Assembly (NCBI GenBank): GCA_948567375.1
Contig: OX419758.1
Coordinates: 38,207,473 to 38,271,472 of the forward strand
Origin: Lunularia cruciata
Lineage: Eukaryota > Streptophyta > Marchantiopsida > Lunulariales > Lunulariaceae
DNA length: 64,000 bases
Direction of reading: 5' to 3'
Shown here: in pieces, positions 22,185 to 35,732 of the stretch
Numbering within the stretch: position 1 is the stretch's first letter
Layout of the letters: each line of letters starts with the position of its first letter
Made by a program: the position numbers and the translations under genes
The notes under the pieces: model-generated
The model's database searches: none
What the model was told of the DNA's origin: nothing
The model's input: only the letters and a program-made list of their open reading frames with translations

Positions 22185-25100
22185 ATTCCAACCAATTGTC
22201 AATGTTTGTGGACCTGTACAATCCCAGAGATAGCTCGAGTCCCAAATCACAAACCGACAATTAAGTATTCCAAGTTAGACATAATAGTAGTATACAGGAA
22301 ATGACACAGATTGCCCTTTTCATACAACCTCGAAGCGTCTCGTTCTGCTTATTCCTTTTGAAATTGCTCAATCTGGGGGCGTCTCATCGTTTCATATTCG
22401 ATCGAGCCGTCTGAATGAAGTCTAAATCTCATGCGCATGGCATGAGTGGACGGACATCGTACTCCAGGAACTAACTTTTTCGTGCTTTGATCTTGTAGTT
22501 CAAGCGTTGTTGGCTGTAAGGAAGTTGGATAAGAATCAGAAGCTTACCTGGAATGAAGGGGACGACCCGTGTGCATCGCAGTGGGTTGGAATCACTTGCA
22601 GCGGGTCTGCTATCACCGTTCTGTAAGACTTGAACTGGCCATATCAAATTACTAATGCATCATGTTTGCTTATTGGGCCTGGCTGAAGATTAGCTGCAGG
22701 CGTACCTATTCGGAAACTGAGTTCTTTTGGATCCGCTTTCTGACAATATGTGTAATACATTTGGTGGCCACTCAGGAGTTTGATGGATATGAATCTCACG
22801 GGTGTAATACCACCAGCCATAGGGGACCTCGTCAATCTGAAGTCTCTGTAAGTCACTAGACTATTTAATACTCCTCTATCCTCACAGGCCTCCGGAATTT
22901 CGCTGCTATGGGATGGATGTCAAGAGATATTGCCAAGAGGTACTACCATGGGGTGACTGCTCTTACGGTTCTTCGAAGCAAAATCTGCCTGACATAGAAG
23001 TACCAGTAGTCTTGTAACTGAGTTTACTACGTGTTGCTTACAGGGAGATGTCCCGCAACCCGAGACTCACTGGTCCGCTGCCAGCCGAGTTGGGGAAGTT
23101 GAAGGAATTGACAGCTTTGTAAGTATTTCATCCATACATTTCGGTATGTTGCTGCCTGTGTCAGGTGTTTGCTCTTTGGGTTTGTGCAATTCGCATTGGT
23201 TTCATATACGATGACGTAAACTTTGGTAAGCTAACGAATGGGTGTGTGCCTTCCCGTATACAGGAGTATACAGCAGTGTAGTATTACAGGGAGTATACCG
23301 GAAGAGCTGGGCAAGTTGAGGAACCTTTCGTTCTTGTACGTATGAGATAAGAAATGTGCATGTCGAGTTACAAAAGCTGGCTATGAGGAATAAACAACCC
23401 GCTTTTCAGTTCAAATAACCTACTCACATCAATGTTTTCCTACAGAGCACTGAACGGGAACCAATTAACGGGTCCGATTCCATACGAGTTGGGAAACCTG
23501 GAAAATGTGTATTGGTTCGACATTTCCCTGAACCAAATCAGTGGTTCATTGCCAGTTTCGACAGACGAAAACGTCTTGACCGGCATTGATAAAATGCGCA
23601 AAATTAAGCATTTGTGAGTGCCAATCTATTTTGTCGGTGGCGCAAAACTGTGGTTGAATATAATGCGTACATGCAATATTGTTTACCATTTTGATGACAA
23701 AGACGATTCGTTTCCCGTGCAGTCACTTCAATGACAACTTGATGACAGGAGAAATTCCTCGTGAAATGTTCGACCCGCCTGCCCTGATTCACTTGTAAGT
23801 TGCCACGCTCCTTCGGCTGCTCTGAGTAACGTTCCTGGAAATTTGTCTTAAATTCACGGTTTCTTCTGTGTAATATTTTCTCGTGTGGCCGCAGATTGCT
23901 CGATCATAATCGGTTCTCTGGTAGCCTTCCAGCTAATATCACCAGCCGGGATCACGAACTTCTTATCATGTAATGCCTGATACCGATCTGCCTACATTTG
24001 GATGATATTTGGCAATGTTAGAAAAGCCTGCTCATGACATGTCCTAATCTGCGATTGCAGGAAACTAGATCATAACAGACTGAGCGGAGATATTCCCCCC
24101 TGGGTGGGGAATTTTTCGAAGCTTACTGAACTGTGAGTAATACTTCTCTTAAGGGTTTTACGTCTATGACTTTCCTCATTTCCAACGCTGATGCCTTTTG
24201 CCCTTAAGAATACGGCCCATAAGGTGATACAGTTATGTTTTCGTTTTCGTGCAGGCACTTGAATGACAACTCGTTTGCAAGGGGCGGAGGCGTAACCATG
24301 CCAGATCTTAGCGTTCTCAGTGGAACTCTCAAACTTCTGTAAGCATCTGCCTTCGACCGAAATATTTGGAGGCGGCTTTAAGCCATGTAGTCATGGGTCA
24401 ATCAGATTGTCATCTTTTCGCATTTCGTATATCTAATGAACATAGCTGCAATCTTGTTGGCAAGCAGGGATTTAAGCATGATCCCCTTTGTGCCGGACGT
24501 AATACCACCTTCCTGGCAAGAGATGCGTGCCGTTCAGACTTTGTAAGTGATACTTCTTCGGGAACCACCATTGTATCAGGAAAAAGTAGAAGGAAAAGAC
24601 TTCAATGCAAATTTGTTCACTTTTCCGTTCATGAAGGCGAAGATGTGCCATCATCTACATTGGATTTCATTCACTTATCGAAGCATACTCCGCACCCACC
24701 CATTGTAGATCATGTTCCGAATGCAATTTAAAGGGAGAATTGCCGGGCGTGTTCCTCGAGAAGCTTCCGGCCCTCTCAACATTGTAAGTACACTTCCTTG
24801 TCTTGATGTATTTTGGCCTATTGTTTCTCGTGACCGCAATACGTTATCCTGAGGTCTTTTTGAAGTTGTAAGAAGCGTATGACTTGTCTGACAGAGAACT
24901 AAGCGGAAACAACCTTGAAAGCGTCGGGCATGTTGAGGAACTGGGAAAATCCCTTAAGATTATCGACCTCGAAAATAACCAGATCGAAGAGTTCGAGATT
25001 CCAGCAGATACAGAGAGTGGTGTACTCTCGAAAGGACTCTTGTAAGTTTGCTCCTGTTTCCCTTGTCTTCAATATTCCTGCTAGAATTGCAGGGGTGAAT

Positions 25101-27780
25101 TATTCTGGATTGACCTGTCATTCTCACTGCTGAAATCTGGGTGCAGTCTTTCCGGAAACCTGCCGCTCTGTGCACAACTTGAAATCGAAAATATCAAAAA
25201 ATATTGTGAAGACAGAAAAGCCATGTACCTGAGGAGTTATGAGGCGAGTTGTGGACGGCAAGTGGACCGTTGCGGTGAACAGTCTCAGCACGTCAATTTT
25301 GCGACAAATTGCGTGTGTGGATATCCGTTGACTTTTTCTATGAGGCTCAATGCCCCCCCTTTCCGACTTATTGATCAAGAAACTGTAGACCAACTTCGAG
25401 TTGCTATAGCAGACATGTTCACGACGCAGAGATTCCAAGGAGAAAATCCTGGTCAGTCACTACCAGTTATCCTGTCTTCTGCTCAGGTTTCGATTGTGAA
25501 GGCCAATTTTACCGCTGATGACCGCCTGGAATTTACCCTCGACATTTTTCCCCCAAGGGAGAAGTGGACGGAGGAGGAATTCGAGTTCATAAAAACCTTT
25601 TTCATCTTGAACCTTGTACATCTGCCTGCAAATCAGGGGCCTTACTCGTTTAACGGAACTTTATCTGCACCCTTTGGTACGTGTTGGTCTCTACTGGAAT
25701 CACTTTGTGCATGCATATTTCCTCTCGAATACATTTTGGGCCTTGCAATTTGGACTTGAAATCTCTCTGGCCCGTCCGTTTCTGTTTGTTCTTGTAGGTG
25801 TGTCTTTCTCTTTTTGTCATTTTGTGCCCATTTTTGTTTTGTGATTTCGTGTCCAGCTTCTTCAAAGTCCTATTCCTCATTTGTTTCATTTACCTTCACT
25901 TGACAGCCCTGAGCACGGAGAGCAGTTCGTTGGGCACGGGAGCAATAGCTGGAATTATTGGTGGTGCTGTCGTCGTTCTCCTCATTGTTGGTTTGATAGC
26001 TTTGTATGCCATCAGACAGAAGAGAAGGGCTGACCGAGCTGAGATCATCACAAGGCCATTCGGTACGTCTGTAGCTCACAACGGTGACAGAATGTAGTCT
26101 TGGGAAGGACATCGCTATGTTCGCTACCGTGTAGTAGACATCGCTACCATGTAGAACTGAGGGCTCAGTAGATATCAGAGTAACTGAGGGTCGATGGATG
26201 CACCGGAATTTGGCAGCCAACTCGGCTTTCTTACGATATTGGCTTCTCCGTGTTGTTTGTGCCCAGCTTCGTGGGGTACTGGAGCAGGTACGGACAATGG
26301 GGCCGCTCCTGTTCTAAAGGGCGCTCGCTGGTTCTCCGTGAGTGAGCTTAAGAAGGCAACCAACAACTTTAGCGAGAACAATGAAGTTGGCTCCGGTGGT
26401 TATGGGAAGGTATACATAAGCTGTTTGGTCGTGATTTTTCCTAGCTGCCACTAATGTATGGTATCTGGTATTAAACAACCAATACCATACGTTGATTGTA
26501 ACATGTTTCATTAAACGGACGGTTTTCACAGGTGTACAAAGGAGTGTTGCCTTCAGGGGATGTGGTGGCAATCAAAAGGGCTCAGGAGGGCTCTATGCAA
26601 GGAGCTACGGAGTTCAAGAACGAGATCGAGCTCCTCTCTCGTGTGCACCACAGGAACCTTGTGGGTCTCATTGGCTTCTGTTACGAACAAGGAGAGCAGA
26701 TGCTTGTCTATGAGTTCATGACTAACGGAACTCTCCGTGATCATTTGCTTGGTAAGTCCTGTGAGAAGGAGTCCTGCATTCGCTACTACTCTTGACCTCT
26801 GCATATATATATTTTGTCTTCAAGTAGACAGATCACAAAGTTGATATGACTGATGTAATCTTTTGCGTTTAACAGCTCGTTCAGGGCGTCCCCTCACATG
26901 GCAGAATAGACTTAACATCGCTCTTGGTTCGGCCAAGGGGCTTTCTTACCTTCACGAGCTGGCCAATCCTCCCATCATTCACAGGGACATCAAATCGACC
27001 AATATTCTATTAGATGAAAGAATGACAGCGAAGGTTGCAGATTTTGGTCTTTCGAAGTTAGCACCTGATGATGGAGCTGGCAAAGCCCATGTATCCACTC
27101 AAGTCAAGGGGACTTTGGTAAATCCTATGTGCCTGCAAAACCTCTGAGCTTCAAGTTTCGGCTACTTACTAAATTGCATCACTCGCTGACCTGTTCCCTT
27201 CATCTACATATCCTTTGACGAAAACATTATTCGTTAGGTTGAGACTTTTACATGTTGATGGAAACGTATGACTGAATAAAACTCTAATTTGGAAGACACC
27301 ACATGTGGACTGCAGGGTTATCTGGATCCAGAATATTACATGACCCAGCAGCTCTCGGAGAAAAGCGATGTGTACAGTTTTGGCGTGGTACTATTGGAGA
27401 TCTTGACGGCAAGAGCTCCAATCGAACGAGGCAAATACATTGTTCGAGAAATTAGAACTGCTCTCGACAAGGGTGGAATAGCAGCAGGCCTCCCCCCATT
27501 GTTAGACCATCACATGAGCGATTATCCCCCTTCAGAGCTGGAAGATTTTCTCACACTCGCACTGCAATGTGTTGAAGAGGTTGCAGCGGATCGACCTAAC
27601 ATGAGTCAAGTTGTACAACAACTGGAGAAGATTGGCGGCAATAGTTTCACCGGGTCTGAAACGGGCGGTCGATCGGACGCGAGGACAAAAGATGTCTACA
27701 ATGATACCGATTTCCTGGGTAGAGAAACCCAGTTTCAGTACAGTGGTGGTTTTACCCCTAACGCTATCGAACCTAAATAG
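21976..27780 (+). CDS. Leucine-rich repeat receptor-like kinase (LRR-VIII type), 19 exons
   Basis: Exons: 21976-22123, 22499-22622, 22776-22847, 23044-23118, 23264-23335, 23446-23613, 23723-23794, 23895-23969, 24061-24132, 24255-24338, 24468-24542, 24709-24783, 24895-25041, 25147-25676, 25907-26062, 26267-26409, 26532-26751, 26876-27117, 27316-27780. All introns are GT-AG, phases match throughout, and 1004 residues result. Order: signal peptide (hydrophobic core about 25-45), LRRNT_2 cap ([13 protein letters not shown]), LRRs (about 91-420) on 72-84 bp modules, a Cys-containing juxtamembrane domain (to about 596), one TM segment (about 607-631), Ser/Thr kinase. Kinase landmarks are [23 protein letters not shown] and GYLDPEYY, so it is an RD kinase expected to be active at the plasma membrane. 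In-frame ATGs at 21994 and 22024 are alternative starts; 22024 gives the most compact signal peptide. The architecture fits the Arabidopsis At5g49760-like subgroup. Ligand unknown. Confidence 0.93.
22148..22180. repeat. (GA)n microsatellite in intron 1 of the receptor kinase gene
   Basis: A run of 16 GA units lies about 25 bp after the intron 1 donor at 22124. GA runs can bind plant GAGA-binding (BBR/BPC) factors; an effect here is inference. Confidence 0.9.
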
Positions 27781-30302
27781 GAAAGTCAGTTAGTTTCGTC
27801 ATTTTTCATGGTCCGTACTTTCTATTGCAGATACATTAGGTTACATTGTAGGTTAGGTTTCTCTTCCGGAGAAAATTTGCCTGGAAAGGACGCAAGTCAA
27901 TACCACCTCCTTTGATACATACAACCCAAGCCAAGGATTGGATTGCACCGCAGCCACTGTGGGTTTTGTTGAGACCTTTCCAGCGATGAGAACTTATTGG
28001 TAGCTTCTCAACCGTGTGTACAAGAACTGATCGTGGTGTGGAAAGGTAAAGCAAACGTCTCAAAGGCTGTCCTGAAAATAGATGGCACTGCCAGGGACCC
28101 GCGAATCTGGTCAGAAGGGTCTTCGCAACTTCAGTAACCAGATTCAAGCTGATGTCGGCGGTTGGAATATCATCCAATCTCGTATTGTAGTCACAGGGAT
28201 GTTGGACAGAGTTCTCCCGAAAAATGTCATACGGCGTAGTTAAAACAGAGGGTTCCGAAGCTGTCGCATGGATCTTAAAAGTTCACAGAGAAACAGCAAG
28301 AACTTGATACAAGCATGAGGACTTTAGAAGCTTGTACAGGCACATATCGTCTTTTCTAACCTATCAGTTTCTTGACCAGTGGGTGAGACGAATTCGCGTC
28401 TATAGATGGTTAACCTGCTTTTTTTCATCAAGATGTATTGATCTCTTTGAGCTTTCTTAGACCTGAATCTTGAGACTTGGAAATTTCCCCAAGCTTTATA
28501 TAGCATGAATGAAAGGGTTCGTAGATCTAAGTTGAGGCAAATCTGATTACGAGTTTGGACTCGACAGGGTCTTTCGATGGCATTCCCTTCATCTCCTGAT
28601 GTTTTGATGTGATGTGGACGTTTTCCCAAGTGCGGAGATGTTTTAATGCTTTTGCTATTGAATTGTGATGCTTTTTCAACTCAACCATGTGCGATGCGCA
28701 GGCATGATGTTTGGCTTTAGTTGCAGATGGTTGAGCTCCACACCAAGCATCCGCAGTCCCATTTTGTCCATCCTATGCGTCATCACATGCATGATCTGTA
28801 GTTCTGAACTTTCAACCGCTTCTCATCTAAGCGGGTCTATTGTCCTGATCATATGTTAAGTTATTTGAGTGTCCCACCATCAAACTCGTCTGTAAGGACG
28901 GTACCCGGGGGAAGCCATATTGCATAGATTAGGGCCTGTTCACAGCATGCCATAACCCAGTAGGAACTACGAGAGAACACGAGAGTTGAACAAAGAGATT
29001 GCAAATCATAGCTGCCGTTTTGGCCGTCATGCGTTTGTTCATCTCAAATAATGTGAGACAATCACTTCAACTCATCTTCGCGGTATAAACATGGTGAGTA
29101 GAAGCCTCCTTCTATGGAGAGAAGCCCTGTTACTGTGGGGGCAAACCCCTAAGACTGTTCTTGGAGATACTTCCAAAAGGCGTTTGCTGAAATCGAAATC
29201 TGCCTTGTTTCCCCAAACGCCTGTCCGCCTTCATATTGACCAAGGAACCATGTTTTCCACCATCCTCACCAGTTGAGAGGAGTAGGAGGAGCTGTCGAAC
29301 GTTTTACTGGACAACTACGATCTCCAAAATAGTATCTGTTTACCCTGAGAGCTGCTCGGTATGTTTTAATGTGACCTTAAGTACAAGAGACATAAGTTCT
29401 GGAGCACCAGCAGCGAAATTGGAAAGACAAGTTCTTCCTGTTTTAGGAATGGAGACAACAAGCAGAAAGTATGGGTATTATATGGGTATTCGGACCTAGA
29501 GATAGTACAGGAAATCCACCTGGAAACAATGAGAAAGAGAACAATGAGAAAGGTTCAGGAGGTTCATGAGGTTCTTGTACCTGCTGCCTGTACCTTCAGT
29601 TCTGAAATTCGAGGGTCCGGACGAATGATCCATCGTGAAGTTTCAGAGGAGCAAGGTCAAAGCATGAGATTTACAGATCCTGAACACAGAGTATTCGAGT
29701 TGCACACTTGGCTATGCAAGAAGGAAGGAATGCTGACTAGACGACCACATGTTTCAATGGTTGGATTCTCAGCGACATGAATAACTGCTGCAGGACAAGA
29801 AACAGCCAGAGAGCAAAGCACAAAAGAATGGAAGCGATCGGAGCTTGTGCATAAGAACAGGTGCAGAAGTGACAGCGAATGAGACCCAGCCTGATTCAGT
29901 CCCTAGCGATTATGACTGAATGTAGGCGTGAATGATGATGATGATGATGGCGGCTGGAAAATTTGGACGGATCCGTGATAAAGAGCAGGAGTAGCCCGGT
30001 GGTGTAGAGAGAGGTCGTGCAAGAGTGTCAGGATCTGGGAGCAAAACAGAGAGATCCACCTGCGGACGACAGACAGACCGGAGGAGGGCTTGTTTCAGAG
30101 AGGAGGGGAGGGGCGAGGAAAAAGAGAAAGAGGAGGAAGAAGACGGCGGAATGAAAGCGTTGTCTTGATCGGAGATTGTCAAGATCAGTAGCTGTGCTCT
30201 GCTTCGCTCGGTCGGACCAACCTATCGTGCACTTGCGAGGATCTGGAGTCTGGACAATAGAGGGCACTCGTTGGCTTTGAACACCCCGTCCAGAAGTCCA
30301 GC
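27781..30302. other. Intergenic region between the two large genes
   Basis: The first few hundred bases are probably 3' UTR of the receptor kinase gene, though I see no clear AATAAA. Frames such as 28324-28629 (minus) and 29529-29780 (plus) show no domain. A (GAT)n run at about 29930-29950 and a purine-rich tract at about 30096-30147 (pyrimidine-rich on the minus strand) lie in the last 400 bp, in the presumed promoter and leader of the dehydrogenase gene. Confidence 0.45.
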
Positions 30303-33300
30303 ATGAGGGGCCCTCAAGTGCTTGCTCGAACGCTATGGCGTCGTGGAGCTGGTGCCTTATGGGGAGGTTTGCCAGTGAAGGAGTCTACTATACGGCAAGG
30401 AGCAGGAGGTGGTAGTGGCTTCGTGATCTGGGAAGGCTCCGGAACTGTCTCCCCCTATCGGTTCCTCCTACCCGTATCCTCCTTCCACATCGCAGCTTGG
30501 GATATGGCTCCAGGGTTGGATGTCGTTGGGAAGCACGGTGGACTTCTGCCCAATTTGCGTGACTTGGACCTGGACCGAGTGGCTGTGATTGGGAGTGGGA
30601 ATTGGGGGAGTGTTGCTGCTCGTCTTGCAGCAACGAATGCTCGCCGTCTTCCATACTTTCAAGGTGAGAGGAAGCCCAATTCAGCTTCTTTGCTGCTTCA
30701 AGCAGTGAAACTTCTCTAAATTTTAGTAAATTTTACACCAAGCCTTAGCTTTTCGGCATGATAATGCTGTATACAAGCAGCAATTGAGCTTTTCAATAAA
30801 CTGAAAAATGTCGCCACCAATAGAACTTTTCTTTCCACCTGGAAGAAACTTTCGTATGGGCCGTGGCCGGACCCTCACTCTTTGTGCCATAGTTGTAAAA
30901 ACTATCTACTGTGTCAGAATATATTTTATACAGCTAGAGTACATCGTTTGGGAGAATTCTGTTTTCATCTGTTAGTTGGTAATTCATGTGCGTCGAGTCT
31001 GGTGGAAGGCTCCTCTCGCTGAAGTCTCCAGTGCCTAATTAGAGTAATTACGGACTGAGTTGAAGTCTGAAAGTGGCAGACGAAGTGCGAGTATGGGTAT
31101 TTGAGGAGAAGTTGAGCAGCGGCGAGTTATTAACCGATGTCATGAATAAGACCCAGGTGCTCTTCCGCTAAATGATTGGTGTGTGAGTTGCTTTAGGTAG
31201 GATCTATCTCCGCTACACTTCTCTTCATTAGCTCCAGTGAATTTGCAATAGTTTGTGAACTTTATATAAATTGTGGTCCTGGTACTCGTTTTGGCTGTGC
31301 AGGAAAATGTGAAGTATTTACCAAATGTGAAGTTGGGGCCCAATGTTGTGGCCGATCCTGACCTGGAGTCCGCTGGTACAGAAACTCCGTTGAGCCACTT
31401 GAGTATCTGCATAGACGAGTAATGAATATATCTAGAAATCTTCGAACGGCTCCCATTTCTCAAATATCTGGAATTCGCCATCTGTATGCAGATTGTACAT
31501 GTACTAACCGTGTATCTGTTGTATGATATTAGTGAAGCACGCTACAATGCTAGTGTTTGTTACTCCGCACCAGTTCATCGACGGAATATGTCAGAAGTTG
31601 AAGGGAAAGATTCATCCTGACGCCAAGGCTATATCTCTCATTAAAGGGATGGAGGTAGGGAACATGTCACGGGTTTAAAGGTTGGAAGCACCTAAGTCGA
31701 GTGCAGCTGCTTAGAATAGTCTGGTGACAAGCTAGAGCAATTGAAGTTTTCGCAGAAGCAAACAAAAGGAATAAAAGCACCTGCTAATATATATATGATA
31801 TATGTACCTGATCAAGTCCAGGTTAGGAAAGATGGTCCGCACATGATCTCCAGGGTCATCACCGAGCAGCTAGGAATCGATTGTTCAGTGCTAATGGGTG
31901 CTAACATCGCCAACGAGGTCCGTACACTCATTTTGGAGCATTTTCTGTGTGATATCATCTATTACGTTTGTTTGTAATTTCTGCTTATTTAGTTATACAT
32001 TTTGGCGTCCTTTCTATATGCTGATATCCGCGCTTGACACTCAGGTGGCCGTTGAGCAGTTCAGCGAGGCAACCGTAGGCTTCAGAGAAGACAAAAGAAC
32101 TGCAGAGAAATGGGTGGAAGTTTTTGGGACCCCGTATTTCCACGTCAATCCTGTGAGTAATTGCCTCTATGCAAGTGAAAGCAAGTATCTCTGTGACAGG
32201 ATTCCCAGTACGAGACCTGTTCTTTATAGTTGAAAGTCTCTGAGAATCGATAGCATTATCACAGGTCCAAGACGTCGAGGGAGTAGAGCTGTGTGGGACA
32301 TTGAAGAACGTTGTGGCCGTAGGGGCTGGTATGAAACCTATTCCAACATATACGTGAATTGTCGAAAGGCATAGATTTTCTAGCTGGTTCTGGTGCTACT
32401 TCATTCTATTTTTGTTGAGATTTGTCAGGTCTTAGTTTATGCTTCTTGAAGATAAACGTGTTAGCATTGTTCCGAGCGTCCATCTCTTGTCGTTTGGAAA
32501 AGAATTTATATTAATTTGAAACATTGTTTGGATGGCCAGGCTTGGTGGATGGTCTGGGGTTGGGAAACAATACAAAGGTACTCTACTACATAATCCATTG
32601 AATCTCATAGTCAACCCAGAGCAAACTTGGGGATTTCCCAAGTATTAGTTACTTCGTTTGATAGGCTGTCATATATCACTTTGTTGATGCTGAAGAAAAG
32701 AAAATATTCTTCCTCTATCTCTACTTTCATTGTTAGAATGTTGAGGTGATATCTCTACAGCTTTTCTCTTTTCTCATGAAGTTGGTGTGAAATCATGCAG
32801 GCTGCTATCATGCGAGTTGGGCTACAGGAAATGATCAAATTTTCGAAAATGTTGTTCCCATCTGTGCAGGATGCAACTTTCTGGGAAAGTTGTGGAATCG
32901 CAGATCTCATTACCACTTGCTGTAATCATCTACTCATAACTTGATTCTTTTCAGACATTGCTTTGCTGAAATTTTTGTGATGTGCTGCAAAGAGCTTCCT
33001 GCTCTCGAATTGTGGCAGCTGATAGTGGAGAGAGTTTTTTTTCTCCCGCACGAGACCTGATCACGTGTTAAAATTGTCACAGTTGGGGGCCGCAATAGGA
33101 AGGTTGCCGATGCGTTTGCCAAACATGGAGGAAAGAAGTAAGCGATGTCCTGTTGTGGTAGTGACAACTTGGTATGATTAAGCTTGATGGAGAATAGTGA
33201 TGAGGAACAGCACACTTGGTACCACTATTTTGTGATCGCCCTGACGTGTTGATACAGGTCTTTTGATGAGTTGGAAGCGGAGCTGCTCAATGGTCAGAAG

Positions 33301-33751
33301 CTGCAGGTATACCCAAATTTAAGCAGTACTCGATGTGCGGGGTTCCATAAGTTCAAGAACCTTGTGAATATGAAGATTGAAAAGAACATATTTTTGATTT
33401 CGCTAGATAAGAGTCTGCGACCTCTATAGCAAATTTGGAATCGCAAAGCAGTTGCGAGTGTGGTTTGGCTGTATCTATCTAATGCTTTAGCCCTAGCTCC
33501 AAGTTCATATCGCAGCATTCGGTCAGCGACCTGTTGGCTCCTGACCACATGTTCCACAAACCTTTTTGCAGGGAGTGTTGACAGCCAAGGAGGTGCACGA
33601 AGTTTTGCAGGCAAGAGGCTGGGAGGAACTATTTCCTCTTTTTACAACTGTCCACGCGATAGCATCGGGAAGTTTACCCCCATCAGCAATTGTGCAATAT
33701 ACTGATCATACTTCTCGCAAAATTGTGGGTATTCCTGACCTTCATGTGTAA
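30303..33751 (+). CDS. NAD-dependent glycerol-3-phosphate dehydrogenase, GPDHp type, 12 exons
   Basis: Exons: 30303-30663, 31080-31156, 31303-31375, 31533-31654, 31822-31917, 32045-32152, 32265-32328, 32540-32577, 32801-32921, 33083-33137, 33258-33306, 33572-33751. All are GT-AG with matching phases; 447 residues. It reduces dihydroxyacetone phosphate to glycerol-3-phosphate with NADH, supplying the glycerol backbone of lipids. Visible: dinucleotide loop GSGNWG (97-102), FVTPHQF, catalytic-site LIKGME (K208), [10 protein letters not shown] (K293), D348 and T352 of ADLITTC, and GGRNRK (R357, N358). It resembles Arabidopsis At5g40610 more than the cytosolic clade. About 90 residues precede the Rossmann fold, rich in Arg and Gly and poor in acids at the start ([17 protein letters not shown]), which suggests an organelle transit peptide. 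An internal ATG (30504, Met68) would give a shorter form. Two donors are weak (GTGCTC, GTCCGT). Confidence 0.93.
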
Positions 33752-35200
33752 GTAGTCCTGGTTTCAGATACAGTAGTTTAAGCCAGTTGTAGACAAAGTC
33801 ATCAACAAGATGTTCATGGGACGTGCTCTCGCCAGGTAAATAGAATTAGTAAGAGTTTTACCGCCCAGTATACAATACCCTTTACAGTGTATCATTTAAT
33901 TTTCTTGGAGGGTTGCAATAGTTAAGCAACTTGTAACTCGAACACAGTCAGTGTTGTGCAACTTAGGTCCTTTTGTATGCCACTTAGCAGCACTCGGGAG
34001 CTCGTTAAAAGACTTTCCCAGACGACCTCAGAAGTTGAGCGGGTCTGGAAGGTCATGATCTTTATATTGCCGTAGCCCGTCTTTAAAGCAACCAGCTGTG
34101 GAGTTACATATCACAGATCTACGTCATCTATCAATGCAATATAATCAGGGATATTTTAAAGTATGTCTACTAATTCAATACTTATTTTCTTCAGTTGTCT
34201 ACTTTGTGATGAGCGGCTAACAGTTTCTCACGAGCGGGTTCTAGTGGAGTAAGGGTCTCTTAGAACAAATGACAATGGCTATAAACATAAATGCGGCCTC
34301 AGCCAAAGTGTAGGTCTTGCTAACTCAGTTCTAGACCAATGGCTGACGTGAGTACTTTCACAGTGACTAGGTGGTTCCTTCATAGTCATTGAAACTTTAT
34401 ATTCTAGATATCAGCAAAAACGTCAAGATGTCTGGTTAGCTTCGAACTGAAGGCTTGCTCTCACGAAGATACTGATTTCTTAGTCCTGAACGGTATCTGT
34501 ATTGTGTGTACTGTTTATGGATTTTTGTCCGAGAAACACAGGTTTGAGTATTACTCACCATCCCCTTCCTTTTCTTTCTGGTTTTTGGCAGACGTTATAG
34601 CCTACTGCAAGTACCGGGCAGAGCTTCTCGTTCTGGAGGAACTTGGATCACATCGTGGTACCTGATAGGTTTGAATATGAAGCCTGTTAAAGTCTTGTAA
34701 TTAAGAAATAACTGGAATACACCGAACACGGACACTTTATGTCTGTCACGCTTGTTGGGTAATGAGGTTGGAGCCAGAAATCATGGTCTTTGATTCAATC
34801 AACTACGTGTGTCGACAGAGAAAAGTGCCCAGACGTACGAGTTGAGTTATTGAATGTTTGTTAGGTGTGCGTATTTTATGTACAGAAAGGTTGATCAACA
34901 TGTGATGTATGCGTCTCGAATGTATGTGGCACACACGCATGCATTAGTAAGGTTTATCTTCACGCTCAAAGCTGCATCTCGTGCCATTTATGCAACGGAT
35001 GTCTCCAACCTCTATTGTTCTGCAAAATGGACCAGCAAGAAAACCTAGCCAAATGGATGTTGGACATAACAGGAACATCTCCTGCACACCACCATGTCTT
35101 TTACATCTAGTGACTATAGGTGCATGAAAATTAATGCCAGATTTTTCCACATTTTATCATCTTATCAAATAGAGTTGCCAATATTTGTGACTTAATGTGT
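33752..35200. other. Downstream flank of the dehydrogenase gene
   Basis: Probably 3' UTR for the first part. No open frame above about 70 codons with a recognisable motif, and no repeat family seen. Confidence 0.45.
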
Positions 35201-35202
35201 AA

Positions 35203-35340
35203 AGGGCTACCGAGCAAAAAACATGAAGGATGGGAAGACCCCATCAAGCAGTACAAGGGAGAGAAAAAAAGGTAAATGGGGCTAAGCCCCAATAGAGTTT
35301 ATGAGACATTTGCCCAACTGCACCTAAGATATCCGAGCTG
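35203..35340 (-). repeat. Double-hairpin repeat, copy H
   Basis: On the plus strand: GATGGGAAGACCCCATC (perfect hairpin), CAGTACAAGGGAGAG, then GGGGCTAAGCCCC (perfect palindrome), AATAGAGTTTATGAGA and AAGATATCCGAGCT. It is the best preserved copy together with B. The terminal GCGGTCGCC block is changed here (GGGCTACCGAGC). Confidence 0.75.
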
Positions 35341-35440
35341 TGCAAGTCAGATGGTTCTCTCCGAGAAATATCATCCTAAGGTATCCGAGCTATGCAAGTC
35401 AGATGGTTCTCCCAGAGAAATATCATCTACTGTGATAGTT
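35327..35440. repeat. 54-bp tandem duplication
   Basis: The phrase TATCCGAGCTGTGCAAGTCA with the following GATGGTTCTC and GAGAAATATCAT is repeated 54 bp later with few changes. It starts inside the end of repeat copy H. Confidence 0.7.
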
Positions 35441-35732
35441 TTTTTATGGACTGCACCAGCCACGTCACTCTGTAGAGGAACGGACGCATATTGTTTAAAA
35501 TTGCAACAAAATATGTAGAGCAAAGGATACATATTGTTTAAAATATGCAACAAAATATGAGAGTGAGAATTGTACATTTGGTGCCTAGCATGATCCGAGA
35601 AATATCATTTATTGTGATTGTTTGTTTATGGACTGCACCAGCCACGTCACTCTGTAGACCAAAGGATACATATTGTTTAAAATATGCAACAAAATATGAG
35701 TGAGAATTGTATACTTGGTGCCTAACATGATA
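35415..35732. repeat. 182-bp tandem duplication
   Basis: A unit starting GAGAAATATCAT and containing GGACTGCACCAGCCACGTCA and ACATATTGTTTAAAAT occurs at 35415 and again at 35597, the second copy shorter. No coding capacity. Confidence 0.75.

Noticed and set aside
24366..24731. 121-codon frame as a gene
   Set aside because: It reads through intron 10, exon 11 and intron 11 of the receptor kinase in the wrong frame for the LRR protein.
25798..26097. Separate small membrane protein in this frame
   Set aside because: It is intron 14 read-through joined to exon 15, the transmembrane exon of the receptor kinase.
30388..30654. Minus-strand 88-codon frame
   Set aside because: Shadow of dehydrogenase exon 1; no motif of its own.
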